Shown here piece by piece: positions 11,076 through 21,475 of a DNA stretch of 64,000 nucleotides. Below the pieces are notes generated by a model. That model ran no database searches. It had not been told where the DNA came from and saw only the letters and a program-made list of their open reading frames with translations. Numbering within the stretch: the stretch's first letter is position 1; the number at the start of each line of letters is the position of its first letter. The stretch comes from Reinekea forsetii (GTDB taxonomy: Bacteria; Pseudomonadota; Gammaproteobacteria; Pseudomonadales; Natronospirillaceae). The stretch spans positions 341,245-405,244 of the forward strand of contig NZ_JAHKPH010000016.1 in the NCBI RefSeq assembly GCF_018860385.1, written 5' to 3'. The translations under genes were made by a program, and so were the position numbers.

Positions 11076-13199
11076 TTACTCAACAGATGCTAACTTAGCT
11101 TTGTCTTCTTCTGTTACTTCTTTCATAGACAATTTAACACGGCCACGTGCGTCAACGTCTAAGATCTTAACAACTACTTCTTCGCCTTCGCTGATCTTGT
11201 CTGATACTTTCTCGATGCGCTCTTGAGCGATTTGAGAAATGTGTACCAAGCCATCTTTACCAGGCAAGAAGGTTACGAATGCGCCGAAATCAGCTAAACG
11301 TGCGACTTTACCTAAGTATACTGCGCCAATTTCAGGCTCTGCCGTAATACCTAAGATGCGCTCTTTAGCAGCATCAGCGGCTTCTTTAGTTGGCGCGTAG
11401 ATGCGTACAGAGCCGTCATCTTGAATATCAACTTCAGCACCTGTTTCTTCGATAATAGAACGGATAGTTGCGCCGCCTTTACCGATAACGTCACGAATCT
11501 TGTCGGTGTCAATTTTCATAATATCCATAGATGGTGCGTTGTCTGGTAGCTCAGGGCGTGAGTAACCGATCACTTTCGCCATTTCGCGCAAGATGTGAAG
11601 ACGTGCGTCCATGGCTTGCTCTAAGGCAATTTCCATGATCTCTTCAGTGATACCTTGAATCTTGATATCCATCTGTAACGCTGTAATACCTTGCTCGGTA
11701 CCGGCAACTTTAAAGTCCATGTCACCTAAGTGATCTTCATCACCTAATATGTCGGTAAGAACGGTGAACTTATCACCTTCTTTTACTAAGCCCATTGCGA
11801 TACCCGCAACTGGGTGCTTAACAGGGACACCGGCATCCATTAGCGCAAGCGATGCGCCACATACAGAAGCCATAGAAGATGAACCGTTAGATTCAGTAAT
11901 CTCAGACACCAAACGAATCGTGTATGGGAATTCTTCAATATCTGGCATAACCGCCAAAATACCACGCTTCGCTAAACGGCCATGACCGATTTCACGACGG
12001 CCTACGCCACCCATACGTCCTGCTTCACCAACGCTGAACGGAGGGAAGTTGTAATGCAACATTAGGTGATCAGTGTTTTTCTCATGAAGCATGTCTTCCA
12101 TCTTGCCATCACGTAGCGTACCCAAAGTAGCGGTAACAATCGCCTGAGTTTCACCACGTGTGAACAATGAAGAACCGTGCGCGCCTGGAAGTACGTCGAT
12201 ATCAACTTCAATGCCACGAACTGTTTTGCCATCACGTCCATCAATACGAGGCTGGCCTTCGATGATGCGCTGACGAACCGTTTGCTTCTCGATCTTAGAG
12301 AACATCGCGCTAACGTCGTCGGCAGAAATACCCGCTTCTTCGTTAGTAAGCTCAGCAACTGCCGCTGAACGAACTTCGTTTAGTAGTGCATAACGCTGCA
12401 TTTTGTCTGACACTTGGTAAGCTTCAGAAATTTTGGCGCCATAAGCGCCAGCAACAGCGGCTTTTAATTCTTCGTTTTCAACTTCTGGTGCCCAATCCCA
12501 AGTTGGCTTTCCGTTTTCGGCAGCGAACTCTTTAATAGCGGCAATGGCTACTTGGAATTCTTGGTGAGCAAACAATACAGCGCCTAACATCTGGTCTTCA
12601 GAAAGCTGCTCAGCTTCTGATTCAACCATTAATACAGCGTCTTCAGTACCCGCTACAACCATGTCTAAGCGAGTATCTTTTAACTCTTCATAAGTTGGGT
12701 TTAAGAAGTAGCCACGATCATCTGTGTAACCTACACGAGCTGCACCAATAGGGCCACTGAAAGGAATACCAGAAATAGAGATCGCCGCCGAAGTCGCTAA
12801 CATTGCTGCAATATCTGGATCATCTGTTTTGTTTGCAGAGATTACGTTAATCACAACCTGAACTTCATTCATGAAGCCTTTAGGGAATAACGGACGAATT
12901 GGCCGGTCAATTAAACGAGACGTCAGTGTTTCTTTCTCAGAAGGGCGACCTTCACGCTTTAGGTAGCCACCAGGGATTTTACCAACCGCGTAGAATTTTT
13001 CTTGATAATGAACAGACAACGGGAAGAAGTCTTGACCTGGCTTAGTGTCTTTAGCGCCAACAACCGTTGCTAAAACAACAGTGTCGTCAATAGTACAAAG
13101 TACAGCACCGGTTGCTTGACGTGCTACACGACCGGTTTCTAGCGTGACGGTTTTGCCGCCGAATTCAAATTGTTTTGTCTTAGGTGTTAAATCTAACAT
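11076..13199 (-). CDS. pnp: Polyribonucleotide nucleotidyltransferase (PNPase)
   Basis: Phosphorolytic 3'-5' exoribonuclease of the RNA degradosome. The 707 residues cover two RNase PH domains (first with [28 protein letters not shown], second with [13 protein letters not shown] and the active-site region around [18 protein letters not shown]), then a KH domain ([13 protein letters not shown], about residue 565) and an S1 domain ([18 protein letters not shown], about 622-692). E. coli PNPase is 711 residues. Gene order rpsO-pnp is the classical one. The leader upstream carries a long hairpin listed separately. Confidence 0.97.
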   Translation of the reverse strand: MLDLTPKTKQFEFGGKTVTLETGRVARQATGAVLCTIDDTVVLATVVGAKDTKPGQDFFPLSVHYQEKFYAVGKIPGGYLKREGRPSEKETLTSRLIDRPIRPLFPKGFMNEVQVVINVISANKTDDPDIAAMLATSAAISISGIPFSGPIGAARVGYTDDRGYFLNPTYEELKDTRLDMVVAGTEDAVLMVESEAEQLSEDQMLGAVLFAHQEFQVAIAAIKEFAAENGKPTWDWAPEVENEELKAAVAGAYGAKISEAYQVSDKMQRYALLNEVRSAAVAELTNEEAGISADDVSAMFSKIEKQTVRQRIIEGQPRIDGRDGKTVRGIEVDIDVLPGAHGSSLFTRGETQAIVTATLGTLRDGKMEDMLHEKNTDHLMLHYNFPPFSVGEAGRMGGVGRREIGHGRLAKRGILAVMPDIEEFPYTIRLVSEITESNGSSSMASVCGASLALMDAGVPVKHPVAGIAMGLVKEGDKFTVLTDILGDEDHLGDMDFKVAGTEQGITALQMDIKIQGITEEIMEIALEQAMDARLHILREMAKVIGYSRPELPDNAPSMDIMKIDTDKIRDVIGKGGATIRSIIEETGAEVDIQDDGSVRIYAPTKEAADAAKERILGITAEPEIGAVYLGKVARLADFGAFVTFLPGKDGLVHISQIAQERIEKVSDKISEGEEVVVKILDVDARGRVKLSMKEVTEEDKAKLASVE

Positions 13200-13217
13200 T
13201 TAGTTTCCTCATTTGAG

Positions 13218-13305
13218 GCCTCTACGATGCTTCTATCGATGTACTTGCGATCAAATACATCGATAGAAGCCCCAATGCGTTGTACTGGGCAGTAACCGAA
13301 GAGGC
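13218..13305 (-). promoter_or_regulatory. Structured pnp leader (candidate RNase III/PNPase autoregulation site)
   Basis: Between rpsO and pnp a perfect 15-bp inverted repeat, 13229-13243 with 13256-13270, encloses a 12-nt loop. A second pairing, 13218-13223 with 13300-13305, and a small GCCC/GGGC pair near 13270-13290 could close a larger branched structure. In E. coli a double-hairpin pnp leader is cut by RNase III and then used by PNPase to repress itself. Position and shape here fit that mechanism, but cleavage is inferred. Confidence 0.7.
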
Positions 13306-13354
13306 TTTATTTCATTTTAAGTTTTATAAAGAGTTCATCAGAAGGTAAAACGAC

Positions 13355-13381
13355 AAAGGGCTCCCGATGAGGAGCCCTTTT
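13355..13381 (-). terminator. Terminator hairpin after rpsO
   Basis: AAAGGGCTCC pairs with GGAGCCCTTT around a 6-nt loop 15 bp after the rpsO stop. The U tract on the minus strand is interrupted (TTTGTCGTTTT), so some read-through into pnp is likely, as known for rpsO-pnp in E. coli. Confidence 0.8.
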
Positions 13382-13395
13382 GAAGACAGCGGGGT

Positions 13396-13665
13396 TTATC
13401 GACGTAAACCTAAGCGCTTAATCAAAGATGCGTAGCGTGCTACGTCTTTACGCTTCAAGTAATCCAACAACTTACGACGCTGGTTTACCATACGGATTAG
13501 ACCGCGACGCGAGTGGTGATCTTTCGCGTGCTCTTTGAAGTGACCCTGCAACGTTTCAATGTTTGCAGTTAATAGTGCAACCTGAACTTCAGGAGAACCA
13601 GTGTCGCCTTCGCCTTGACCGTATTCTTTTAAAATTTCCGCTTTCTTTTCGACGCTTAATGCCAT
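13396..13665 (-). CDS. rpsO: 30S ribosomal protein S15
   Basis: Primary 16S rRNA-binding protein of the small subunit platform. The 89-residue product starts [16 protein letters not shown] and carries the signature around [37 protein letters not shown] and [12 protein letters not shown]. This is exactly the family length. The reading frame continues upstream to 13728, but ATG 13665 has GGAG 8 nt upstream and matches the universal S15 N-terminus. Confidence 0.98.
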   Translation of the reverse strand: MALSVEKKAEILKEYGQGEGDTGSPEVQVALLTANIETLQGHFKEHAKDHHSRRGLIRMVNQRRKLLDYLKRKDVARYASLIKRLGLRR

Positions 13666-13805
13666 CGTACTAACTCCAAGAATGTGCCTAAATAATGGAG
13701 TGCGGGCCGTGCACATTAACAGCCGCATTCCAATTTAGCCCAATTAGGACTAAATCGCGGCGGATTATACATCACCTAACGCTGCTAACCAACTATTTGC
13801 ATTGG

Positions 13806-14723
13806 TTATGCATCAACTTCTTTAGAGACCAGTCTTTCCGGCTGTAAGCGCCGTTGTTCGGACACTCGGCCAACCCCTAAAAAGCGGTCATCTAAGTAAA
13901 CTCTTGCGGTACAAGCACTGGCGTCACAATTCACGTCATTACCATTCGAAAAGTACTTGGCACGGTGTTCGTCTAAGTCAATTCTCGGCAAATCAGCTAA
14001 CAATTCATCCAATGAAACCAACAAAGCATCTAACGCCTCATAGTTTTCGGCCTCACGCAGCACTTCGAGCACTTCCAAAGATATGGCTTGATCAATGTTG
14101 AATTGACCATGACGTGTACGACGTAGCGTTTTTACGTGCGCGCCGCAACCAATCTCTTCGCCTATGTCTGCCACAAGCGTGCGAATGTAGGTGCCTTTAC
14201 TGCACTGTACGTCTAAGTCGAACTCTGGCGATGCAAAACGCAGTAGGTCATTGCGCTTAATAGTCACTGGCCTAGGGTCTATTTCAACTTCTATGCCCTC
14301 GCGCGCCAGCTCGTAGAGCTTTTTTCCATCACGCTTTAAGGCGGAATACATTGGCGGGACTTGTTCAATATCACCGGTGAATGTCGATAACACCGCCTGC
14401 AATTGAGACTCCGAAATATCGGGCACCTCTCGCTCTTGCGTTACCTCACCTTCCGCGTCTAATGTTTCGGTGGATACCCCTAGAACACCGGTGGTTAGAT
14501 ATGCCTTTTCAGCATCGAGCAAAAATTGGGAAAACTTTGTGGCCTCACCAAAGCAAATGGGCAACAGCCCAGTGGCTGCGGGGTCTAAAGTGCCGGTATG
14601 ACCCGCTTTTTGTGCCTGATACAACCATTTTGCTTTTTGAAGTATCTGATTGGAGCTAAAACCGAGCGGTTTATCAATTAACAACACGCCCGAAATTGGC
14701 CGACCTTTTTTACGGCGAGCCAT
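13806..14723 (-). CDS. truB: tRNA pseudouridine-55 synthase TruB
   Basis: Makes the universal pseudouridine 55 in the T loop of tRNAs. The 305-residue protein has the N-terminal signature GVLLIDKPLGFSSNQIL, the catalytic aspartate in GHTGTLDPAATGLLPI (near residue 48), the conserved tyrosine segment MYSALKRDGKKLYELAR and a C-terminal PUA-like domain. It lies 2 bp downstream of rbfA in the usual infB-rbfA-truB-rpsO-pnp order. Confidence 0.97.
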   Translation of the reverse strand: MARRKKGRPISGVLLIDKPLGFSSNQILQKAKWLYQAQKAGHTGTLDPAATGLLPICFGEATKFSQFLLDAEKAYLTTGVLGVSTETLDAEGEVTQEREVPDISESQLQAVLSTFTGDIEQVPPMYSALKRDGKKLYELAREGIEVEIDPRPVTIKRNDLLRFASPEFDLDVQCSKGTYIRTLVADIGEEIGCGAHVKTLRRTRHGQFNIDQAISLEVLEVLREAENYEALDALLVSLDELLADLPRIDLDEHRAKYFSNGNDVNCDASACTARVYLDDRFLGVGRVSEQRRLQPERLVSKEVDA

Positions 14724-14725
14724 AA

Positions 14726-15130
14726 TTATCCTTCTGAATCGTCCGAATTCGTTTGATGAGACTTATCTTCATCTATCGCACGATCAATTAATGCCGATAA
14801 CTCAGAACCGGTATCAATGACTTTATCATAATGAAAGCGCAATAACGGTATCACTCTCATATTTAACCCTTTCGCCAACTTGGTGCGCATAAAGCCTGCG
14901 GCGTTGTTCAATATTTTTTCTTGCTCACCACGTTCTTGTACCGCATCCTGGCGACCAAACGCCATGCAAGTGAAGTACACGTCTGCGTATGATAAGTCGC
15001 TCGACACTTTCACGTCGTTCACCGTCACCATACCCACGCGTGGGTCTTTCACTTCTTGCTGAATAATCTTCGCAAGATCACGTTGAATTTGATCACCAAT
15101 TCGACGTACTCGACTCGAGTTTGCACCCAT
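14726..15130 (-). CDS. rbfA: 30S ribosome-binding factor RbfA
   Basis: Cold-shock-associated factor for late 30S maturation. The 134-residue product starts MGANSSRVRRIGDQIQRDL and has the single KH-like fold with DPRVGMVTVNDVKVSSDLSYADVYF and a C-terminal segment (RVIPLLRFHYDKVID). The frame is open to 15163, but ATG 15130 has GAGGG 7 nt upstream and gives the conserved N-terminus. An intrinsic terminator lies just upstream, between infB and rbfA. Confidence 0.96.
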   Translation of the reverse strand: MGANSSRVRRIGDQIQRDLAKIIQQEVKDPRVGMVTVNDVKVSSDLSYADVYFTCMAFGRQDAVQERGEQEKILNNAAGFMRTKLAKGLNMRVIPLLRFHYDKVIDTGSELSALIDRAIDEDKSHQTNSDDSEG

Positions 15131-15147
15131 AATAAACCCTCTAAAAT

Positions 15148-15180
15148 AAAAAACCGGCCTCAAACTTAGTTGCGGCCGGC
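15148..15180 (-). terminator. Terminator between infB and rbfA
   Basis: On the minus strand GCCGGCC and GGCCGG pair around a ~14-nt loop and are followed directly by six U. It lies after infB and ends 18 bp before the rbfA start, so it should set the ratio of rbfA-truB transcripts to rimP-nusA-infB transcripts. Confidence 0.8.
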
Positions 15181-15205
15181 TTGCTTTTATAAATAACCGA
15201 ACCGA

Positions 15206-17782
15206 TTAATCGATGGTACGTGCTACTTCTTTCACGTCAAACACTTCGATTTTATCGCCAGCTTTAACATCAGTGTAGTTCTTAACACCGATACCACATT
15301 CCATGCCGCGGCTAACTTCTTGTACATCGTCTTTGAACCGACGCAATGATTCAAGTTCACCTTCATAAATAACAACTTCATCACGCAGTACACGGATTTT
15401 CTTGTTACGGTAAACCGTACCTTCAACTACCATACAACCCGCAATTTGACCGAATTTAGGTGAATTGAACACGTCACGTACTTCAGCAAGACCCACGATG
15501 TCTTCACGAAGATCAGGCGATAACATGCCGCTTAATGCTGACTTCACATCATCGATCAGATCGTAAATAACGTTGTAGTAACGTAAGTCTAAACCACCAC
15601 GCTCAATAACTTCACGCGCTTTACCGGTTGCACGAACGTTAAAACCAAAGACAACGGCATTGGCTGCAATCGCTAAGTTAGCGTCAGATTCAGAAATGGC
15701 ACCAACACCGCCAGAAACGATATTAACGCGTACTTCTTCGTTACCTACTTTCATCAATGCGCCATTGATGGCTTCTAGTGAACCACGTACGTCTGTCTTT
15801 AAGACTACGTTTAGAATACGAACTTCGTTGTCACCCACGTTTGCAAACAACGCATCTAACTTAGCCGCTTGTTGCATTGCATGAGCAGCGTCTTTCGAGC
15901 GAGAGGCTCTTAAGTCAGCAACTTCACGAGCCGCACGTTCACTTTCAGTAACAACAAACTCATCACCAGCACCTGGCGTTCCGTTTAAACCTAAAATTTC
16001 ACATGGTATAGAAGGTCCAGCTTTATCTAATGGCTTACCCGCTTCGTCAAACAAAGCACGAACACGCCCATAGAAAGTACCCGCTAATACAATGTCGCCA
16101 CGATTTAACTGGCCAGCTTGAACAAGAACCGTTGCAACTGCGCCACGACCTTTATCTAGGCTAGACTCAATAACAACACCCTTACCTGGGCCGCTGTGAT
16201 GAGCTTTCAATTCTAATAATTCAGCTTGTAATGAAATGGCTTCTAGCAATTCATCTACGCCTTGGCCAGTATGCGCCGAGACTTGAATGAACTGAGTGTC
16301 GCCACCCCAAGATTCTGGGATCACATCGTGTTGTGCCAATTCATTAGTCACACGCTCAGGATCAGCCGCTTCTTTATCCATTTTGTTGATCGCAATAACC
16401 AATGGCACGCCGCCTGCTTTTGCATGCTGGATCGCTTCAATGGTTTGCGGCATTACGCCATCGTCTGCGGCAACAACCAAAATAACAACGTCTGTTGCTT
16501 TAGCACCACGAGCACGCATTGCGGTAAAGGCTGCGTGGCCCGGTGTATCTAAGAAAGTAATCATGCCGCGAGAAGATTCAACGTGGTACGCACCAATGTG
16601 CTGAGTAATACCACCCGATTCACCCGCCGTTACACGCGTTTCACGAATGTAATCGAGTAGACTTGTTTTACCATGGTCAACGTGACCCATTACGGTAACT
16701 ACCGGCGCACGCGTTGCTACATCACCTTCGTATTCAACTTCCATCATCGTATCTTCTAGTGCGTTTTCATTCACTATTCGATACTTATGACCCATCTCTT
16801 CGATCACTAAGATAGCGGTATCTTGATCAAGAATTTGGTTTACGGTGGCCATAACGCCCATCTTAAACAAAATCTTAACGACCTCTGCCGATTTAGCCGA
16901 CATTTTACCCGCTAACTCTGCAACACTGATTGCTTCGCCTAATTCAACTTCGCGAATAACCGGAGCGGTTGGCTTTTCAAATTGGTGCTCTGTTGACTTT
17001 TTCATCTTCTTAGGACGACGACGGCGGTTGCCACCGTTATCATCTAACGCATCCAACATTTGCTGGTGCTTATTACCTGTACGATGCTGAGAAGTACGTT
17101 GTGCTTCAGACTTCACGCCGCCTTTCTTATGGCCTGCTTTACGCGGAGCGTTGGCTTGACCATCTTCTAAGCGAGGACCCGTTGGGCGAGACTTCTCATG
17201 TTTCTTTTTCTCAGCAACACGATTGTCTTTACCCATTTTAGCTTCAGCATCGGCAACCGTAGCCACGGGCTCAGATTTTGCTGCTGGCTTTTTCTTAGTC
17301 GCCTTTCCAGCATCTGATTTTTCTTCAGTTTTCGTTTGAGCCGCTTTTTCTTGCTTTTGCTTTTCTTGAGCGGCTTTAGCGCGCGCTGCTTCTAACTTAG
17401 CGTCTTCTTCTGCCCGACGAGCAGCACGATCTTCTGTATTAGCAGAAGTATCAGCTACTGGTGCATCTTGCTGTGCTTCAGCTTCGTCACGTTTAACATA
17501 AGTACGCTTTTTACGTACTTCAATGCTAATTGTTTTAGCCTTTGAGCCTCCACCAGTTTTTAAAGTGGTCGTTACTTTACGCTTTAACGTAATTTTCTTT
17601 GGTGCGTCTGTTGATTCACCATGACTTGTCTTTAAATAAGTCAGTAACGTTTTCTTTTGGCTATCGCTTACAGATTCTGTTTCTTTTTTATGTGGCAGAC
17701 CCGCTGCGTCCATCTGCTGGAGCAGTCGATCAACGGGAGTGCCGACCGATGCGGCCAACTCTTTTACAGTAACTTCAGACAT
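15206..17782 (-). CDS. infB: Translation initiation factor IF-2
   Basis: GTPase that brings initiator tRNA to the 30S subunit. The 858 residues contain an N-terminal IF2 domain ([21 protein letters not shown]), a long charged and alanine/lysine-rich linker (about 85-270), a second IF2N region ([21 protein letters not shown]), a G domain with [14 protein letters not shown] and NKMD near residues 365-480, and the C-terminal beta-barrel and tRNA-binding domains. It sits 17 bp after nusA. Confidence 0.98.
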   Translation of the reverse strand: MSEVTVKELAASVGTPVDRLLQQMDAAGLPHKKETESVSDSQKKTLLTYLKTSHGESTDAPKKITLKRKVTTTLKTGGGSKAKTISIEVRKKRTYVKRDEAEAQQDAPVADTSANTEDRAARRAEEDAKLEAARAKAAQEKQKQEKAAQTKTEEKSDAGKATKKKPAAKSEPVATVADAEAKMGKDNRVAEKKKHEKSRPTGPRLEDGQANAPRKAGHKKGGVKSEAQRTSQHRTGNKHQQMLDALDDNGGNRRRRPKKMKKSTEHQFEKPTAPVIREVELGEAISVAELAGKMSAKSAEVVKILFKMGVMATVNQILDQDTAILVIEEMGHKYRIVNENALEDTMMEVEYEGDVATRAPVVTVMGHVDHGKTSLLDYIRETRVTAGESGGITQHIGAYHVESSRGMITFLDTPGHAAFTAMRARGAKATDVVILVVAADDGVMPQTIEAIQHAKAGGVPLVIAINKMDKEAADPERVTNELAQHDVIPESWGGDTQFIQVSAHTGQGVDELLEAISLQAELLELKAHHSGPGKGVVIESSLDKGRGAVATVLVQAGQLNRGDIVLAGTFYGRVRALFDEAGKPLDKAGPSIPCEILGLNGTPGAGDEFVVTESERAAREVADLRASRSKDAAHAMQQAAKLDALFANVGDNEVRILNVVLKTDVRGSLEAINGALMKVGNEEVRVNIVSGGVGAISESDANLAIAANAVVFGFNVRATGKAREVIERGGLDLRYYNVIYDLIDDVKSALSGMLSPDLREDIVGLAEVRDVFNSPKFGQIAGCMVVEGTVYRNKKIRVLRDEVVIYEGELESLRRFKDDVQEVSRGMECGIGVKNYTDVKAGDKIEVFDVKEVARTID

Positions 17783-17799
17783 TAATAACTCCTTCCCGT

Positions 17800-19293
17800 T
17801 TATTCATTCTCAAACCACGGCGCACGCGCAGTCATAATTAATTCACCAGCAAATTTGTCGTCAATTTCGCCAGCTTCTACAAGCTCATCGATACTCAATT
17901 CAGCTAAATCTTCCATGCTGCAAATGCCTTTTGATGCAATTAAGCGAGCAAGAGGTTCATTCATACCATCCATTTCAAGTAAGTCTTGAGCCGGTTGTGC
18001 AGAATCTAACTGTTCTTCATTTGCCAACTCTAACGTCACTAGTACGTCTTTAGCACGCTGGCGAAGTTCGGTAACGATGTCTTCATCAAACCCATCGATT
18101 TCTAACATTTCATCGATCGGTACGTAAGCCACTTCTTCTAAAGTTGCAAAGCCTTCTTCAACTAATACAACGGCAATATCTTCATCAACATCAAGCTTTT
18201 CAACAAAGTTTTGAATCAGTTTAACAGTCTCTTCTTCCTGCTTTTCGCCGGCTTCAGATTCAGTCATTACATTGATTGTCCAACCCGTCAATTCACTGGC
18301 TAAACGAACGTTTTGACCACTTCGGCCAATCGCCATAGCTAGGTTGTCTTCTTCTACTGCAACTTGCATTGTATTGGTGTCTTCATCCATCACAATCGAT
18401 GCAACTTCAGCGGGTGCCATTGCGTTAATGACCAACTGTGCGGGATTATCATCCCAAGTAATGATGTCAACGCGCTCGTTGCCGAGTTCATTAGAAACCG
18501 CTTGAACACGTGAGCCACGCATACCAACACATGCACCAACTGGGTCAATTCGTCCATCATTGGTTTTAACAGCAATTTTAGCTCTCGAGCCAGGGTCACG
18601 AGCACAGCCGCGGATTTCAATAATTTCTTCTTGAATCTCTGGCACTTCAATACGGAACAATTCAATCAACATTTCGTTGCTAGAGCGACTCAATACGAGT
18701 TGCGGTCCTCGACCTTCTGTTTTAATAGACTGTAAAACCGCGCGAACGCGATCCGCTAATCGGAACATCTCACGGCCAATCATATTTTCACGCGGTAAAA
18801 TAGCTTCAGCGTTATTACCAAGATCGACAATCAACGCTTCACGAGTTACCTTTTTAACGGTACCCGAGACCATTTCACCAATACGCTCACGGTATGTATC
18901 TACAATTCGAGCTCGCTCAGCATCACGTACTTTCTGAACAATAATTTGTTTCGCCGCTTGCGCACTGATACGACCAAAACCTTCACTTTCGATTTCAACT
19001 TCGTATACATCGCCCGGCTGTAAGTTAGTGTCAACTTCGCGAGCTTCTTCGGTGGTCCACTGAGAACCTAAAATAGACATTTCATCGTCGCCTTTAACTT
19101 CCCAGCGACGGAATGTTTTATATTCACCTGTTTTACGATCTATAGATACGTAAACGTCTGGCTCACCTTCATCATCTAATCGTTTTTTTGCAGCGGTCGC
19201 TAATGCTAGCTCCATTGCATCGAAGATGACTTCGCGCGAAACACCTTTTTCGTTCGCTACTGCATCTACGACTAAAAGAATTTCTTTACTCAT
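17800..19293 (-). CDS. nusA: Transcription termination/antitermination factor NusA
   Basis: RNA polymerase-associated factor for pausing, termination and antitermination. The 497-residue product starts [17 protein letters not shown], then S1 (about 135-200), KH1 and KH2 (about 200-345, with [16 protein letters not shown]) and two C-terminal acidic repeats of the HhH type ([39 protein letters not shown]). The upstream extension to 19332 is unlikely, since ATG 19293 gives the canonical N-terminus with AGGAAGGGG nearby. Confidence 0.97.
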   Translation of the reverse strand: MSKEILLVVDAVANEKGVSREVIFDAMELALATAAKKRLDDEGEPDVYVSIDRKTGEYKTFRRWEVKGDDEMSILGSQWTTEEAREVDTNLQPGDVYEVEIESEGFGRISAQAAKQIIVQKVRDAERARIVDTYRERIGEMVSGTVKKVTREALIVDLGNNAEAILPRENMIGREMFRLADRVRAVLQSIKTEGRGPQLVLSRSSNEMLIELFRIEVPEIQEEIIEIRGCARDPGSRAKIAVKTNDGRIDPVGACVGMRGSRVQAVSNELGNERVDIITWDDNPAQLVINAMAPAEVASIVMDEDTNTMQVAVEEDNLAMAIGRSGQNVRLASELTGWTINVMTESEAGEKQEEETVKLIQNFVEKLDVDEDIAVVLVEEGFATLEEVAYVPIDEMLEIDGFDEDIVTELRQRAKDVLVTLELANEEQLDSAQPAQDLLEMDGMNEPLARLIASKGICSMEDLAELSIDELVEAGEIDDKFAGELIMTARAPWFENE

Positions 19294-19354
19294 CGTCTCA
19301 GCCCCTTCCTTTCGCTCAAGCAATTTGCTCAATATTAAGTTTAAATTTTATAAT

Positions 19355-19810
19355 TTAGCTAAAATTCGGAATGACCCGACCTTTATCTATACTCTCAATT
19401 GGTAATAAAAATTCTTCACCGTCAGCGGCAATCACCACATCACTTTCTTCTATACCGACGATGACACCTTTGAAGTTTCGTCGACCTTCAAACGCGTATT
19501 TAAGCTTTATCTCTACCCATTCATTCACAAAAGCGCTGTATTGCTCGAGTGTGAACAAAGGACGATCCATACCCGGTGATGACACCTCTAAGGTATATTC
19601 AGTTGAGATTGGGTCTTCTACATCCATAACTGCGCTTACTTGCCGACTGACATCAGCACAGTGATCAACACCAATACCATCTTCGTGGTCGATATAAATT
19701 CTCAATGTGGAGTATTTCCCACTGCGGATGTATTCAATTCCCCACAACGAAAAGCCCATCCCGGTTACAACGGGATCGATTAACGCTGTTAATTCATCTA
19801 CTTTTGCCAT
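19355..19810 (-). CDS. rimP: Ribosome maturation factor RimP
   Basis: Needed for 30S assembly. The 151-residue protein has the family pattern: [49 protein letters not shown] and [14 protein letters not shown] in the N-terminal domain, and an SH3-like C-terminal domain ([22 protein letters not shown]). First gene of the rimP-nusA-infB operon. Its ~280-nt leader has its own promoter and an internal terminator. Confidence 0.97.
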   Translation of the reverse strand: MAKVDELTALIDPVVTGMGFSLWGIEYIRSGKYSTLRIYIDHEDGIGVDHCADVSRQVSAVMDVEDPISTEYTLEVSSPGMDRPLFTLEQYSAFVNEWVEIKLKYAFEGRRNFKGVIVGIEESDVVIAADGEEFLLPIESIDKGRVIPNFS

Positions 19811-19931
19811 TAAAAGTTGTTCACCTAATTTCGACAGCTATAAAAAATGGGCACTATGGGAAAAACATCTAAGACGCTCATCCTAAAGCCCATCTTACGT
19901 TGAAGACCTAAAATGCAGATCTCCAAAAACT

Positions 19932-19953
19932 AAAAAACCCCTTCAAAGAGGGG
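19932..19953 (-). terminator. Terminator inside the rimP leader (attenuator)
   Basis: On the minus strand CCCCT and AGGGG pair around a 6-nt loop and run into six U, 122 bp before the rimP start and about 135 nt after the predicted transcription start. Upstream in the same leader are a TTCAAC/GTTGAA hairpin at 20014-20029 and a 12-bp palindrome at 20000-20011, which could form alternative structures. Premature termination upstream of rimP is known in gammaproteobacteria. Confidence 0.75.
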
Positions 19954-20091
19954 CCTAATACAAATACCTTTTACCAGAGCCCTCTCAAAGTACTCTGCAG
20001 CACCGCGGTGCTATTCAACCTAAGTTGAAGCGATAACACTCACATTGGAGCCATTATCATCGAAGTCTAAGACCTCTAAAATCAGCGCGGT

Positions 20092-20120
20092 AGTATACGG
20101 ATAACTACAGCAACTTTCAA
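20092..20120 (-). promoter_or_regulatory. Sigma-70 promoter of the rimP-nusA-infB operon
   Basis: TTGAAA (20115-20120) and TATACT (20092-20097) are separated by exactly 17 bp on the minus strand, directly after the tRNA-Leu terminator. The predicted start is near 20085, which gives a leader of roughly 275 nt. Confidence 0.75.
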
Positions 20121-20130
20121 CCAAGCCATA

Positions 20131-20160
20131 AAAAAGGCCTGCAAATTAACAGGCCTTTTT
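20131..20160 (-). terminator. Terminator after tRNA-Leu
   Basis: An 11-bp stem made of A-tract, GGCCTG and its complement encloses 8 nt and ends in U residues on the minus strand, 6 bp after the tRNA 3' end. It separates the secG-tRNA transcript from the rimP operon. Confidence 0.88.
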
Positions 20161-20165
20161 AAATA

Positions 20166-20252
20166 TGGTACCGACGACTAGATTCGAACTAGCACGGGCG
20201 TAAGCCCACCACCCCCTCAAGGTGGCGTGTCTACCAATTTCACCACGTCGGC
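20166..20252 (-). tRNA. tRNA-Leu (anticodon GAG)
   Basis: The 87-nt minus-strand sequence folds as a class II tRNA. The acceptor stem GCCGACG pairs with CGTCGGT with a G-U first pair, the D-loop contains GGTAGAC, and the anticodon stem CCACC/GGTGG holds loop TTGAGGG, giving anticodon GAG. A long variable arm (GGGCTTACGCCC) and TTCGAAT in the T loop follow. The CCA end is encoded. It lies between secG and rimP, where related bacteria also carry tRNA genes. Confidence 0.96.
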
Positions 20253-20261
20253 ATAAAACTC

Positions 20262-20600
20262 TTATTCAGCAGGTAGTGCATTCTCGTCAGCTGAAGTAGC
20301 AGCAGGGACATCAGTCTCTACAGCCTCAACCACAGGAACATTGATGCTTTCTAAGCTATTTGCTTTTTCCTGTGCAATAAAGGCTAACGCCATACTGGTC
20401 ACAAAAAAGCCTGTTACTAAAATACCTGTTGTGCGCGTTAAAAAGTTGCCACTACCTTCAGAACCGAAAACAGTCTGTGAAGCACCGCCTCCAAAAGAAG
20501 CACCAGCATCTGCGCCTTTACCACGCTGCAATAACACAAAGGCAATAACGCCAACGGCTAAAACTACGTGAATTAGTAATACGATTTTTTCAATACCCAT
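20262..20600 (-). CDS. secG: Protein translocase subunit SecG
   Basis: Accessory subunit of the SecYEG channel. The 112-residue product has two transmembrane helices (about 5-23 and 53-72) joined by the conserved cytoplasmic loop LLQRGKGADAGASFGGGA..VFGSEGSGNFLTRTT. An acidic, low-complexity C-terminal tail follows. It starts 5 bp after tpiA and precedes tRNA-Leu. Confidence 0.97.
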   Translation of the reverse strand: MGIEKIVLLIHVVLAVGVIAFVLLQRGKGADAGASFGGGASQTVFGSEGSGNFLTRTTGILVTGFFVTSMALAFIAQEKANSLESINVPVVEAVETDVPAATSADENALPAE

Positions 20601-20605
20601 ATCAA

Positions 20606-21361
20606 TTACCCTTTTGCAGCATTACAAATTGCTACAAATTCATCTGCGATCAATGATGCACCACCGACCAATCCGCCATCGATATCAGGCTGGCCAAATA
20701 GCGCTTCAGCACTGGCGGCTTTTACGCTGCCACCGTATAAAATTCTAGTTTTTGCTGCCACAGCAGCATCTTCTGCTGCAAGCATGCCACGAATAAAGGC
20801 GTGCACTTCTTGTGCTTGCTCTGGGCTAGCTGTCTTCCCTGTTCCTATCGCCCAAACTGGCTCATAGGCAACAACAATGGTGTCGAATGCCGCAATACCT
20901 ACTGCATCCAAAACCGCTTGAATTTGTGTTCTTACAACGTCTTCTGTAACACCAGATTCTCGCTGCTCTAATGTTTCACCTATACACAACATAGGGATAA
21001 CACCAGATTCTAAAGTCGCTTTAACTTTCTGTGCAATTTGCGCATCTGTTTCGCCAAACAGCTCACGGCGCTCAGAATGGCCAATAAGTACATACTGGCA
21101 ATCAAATTCTTTTACCATTGAAAGACTCAGCTCACCGGTAAAGGCACCTGATGCTTCAGCACTGACATTTTGCACGCCATAGGCGATATCGGTGTCTTTT
21201 AGCAACTCGGCTGCTTGCGCAACGTATAAAGCAGGAGGAAATACAGCAACGTCCGATGAACCGTTCATGCCCGATTTAAATGCAGTCAACAATGATGCGA
21301 CTGTCTCTTTATTTCCGTTCATTTTCCAGTTTGCAGCTACAAGCGTGCGACGCGTTGTCAT
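20606..21361 (-). CDS. tpiA: Triosephosphate isomerase
   Basis: Interconverts dihydroxyacetone phosphate and glyceraldehyde 3-phosphate. The 251-residue TIM barrel shows the substrate-binding N-terminus (AANWKMNGN), catalytic histidine in IGHSERR (near 95), catalytic glutamate in AYEPVWAIGTG (near 167), and phosphate-binding YGGSVK and GGLVGGASL. It is immediately upstream of secG, as in Pseudomonas. Confidence 0.98.
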   Translation of the reverse strand: MTTRRTLVAANWKMNGNKETVASLLTAFKSGMNGSSDVAVFPPALYVAQAAELLKDTDIAYGVQNVSAEASGAFTGELSLSMVKEFDCQYVLIGHSERRELFGETDAQIAQKVKATLESGVIPMLCIGETLEQRESGVTEDVVRTQIQAVLDAVGIAAFDTIVVAYEPVWAIGTGKTASPEQAQEVHAFIRGMLAAEDAAVAAKTRILYGGSVKAASAEALFGQPDIDGGLVGGASLIADEFVAICNAAKG

Positions 21362-21475
21362 AGTATTGCCTCCTTTAAGCGGGCGCAGAGTTTACTGAGT
21401 TTGCACTTGCAGAGCAAGCGCAACTGGTAAAAAATCTTCTTAACTGGCTATAAAAAAGCCAACAAAATCAGATGA

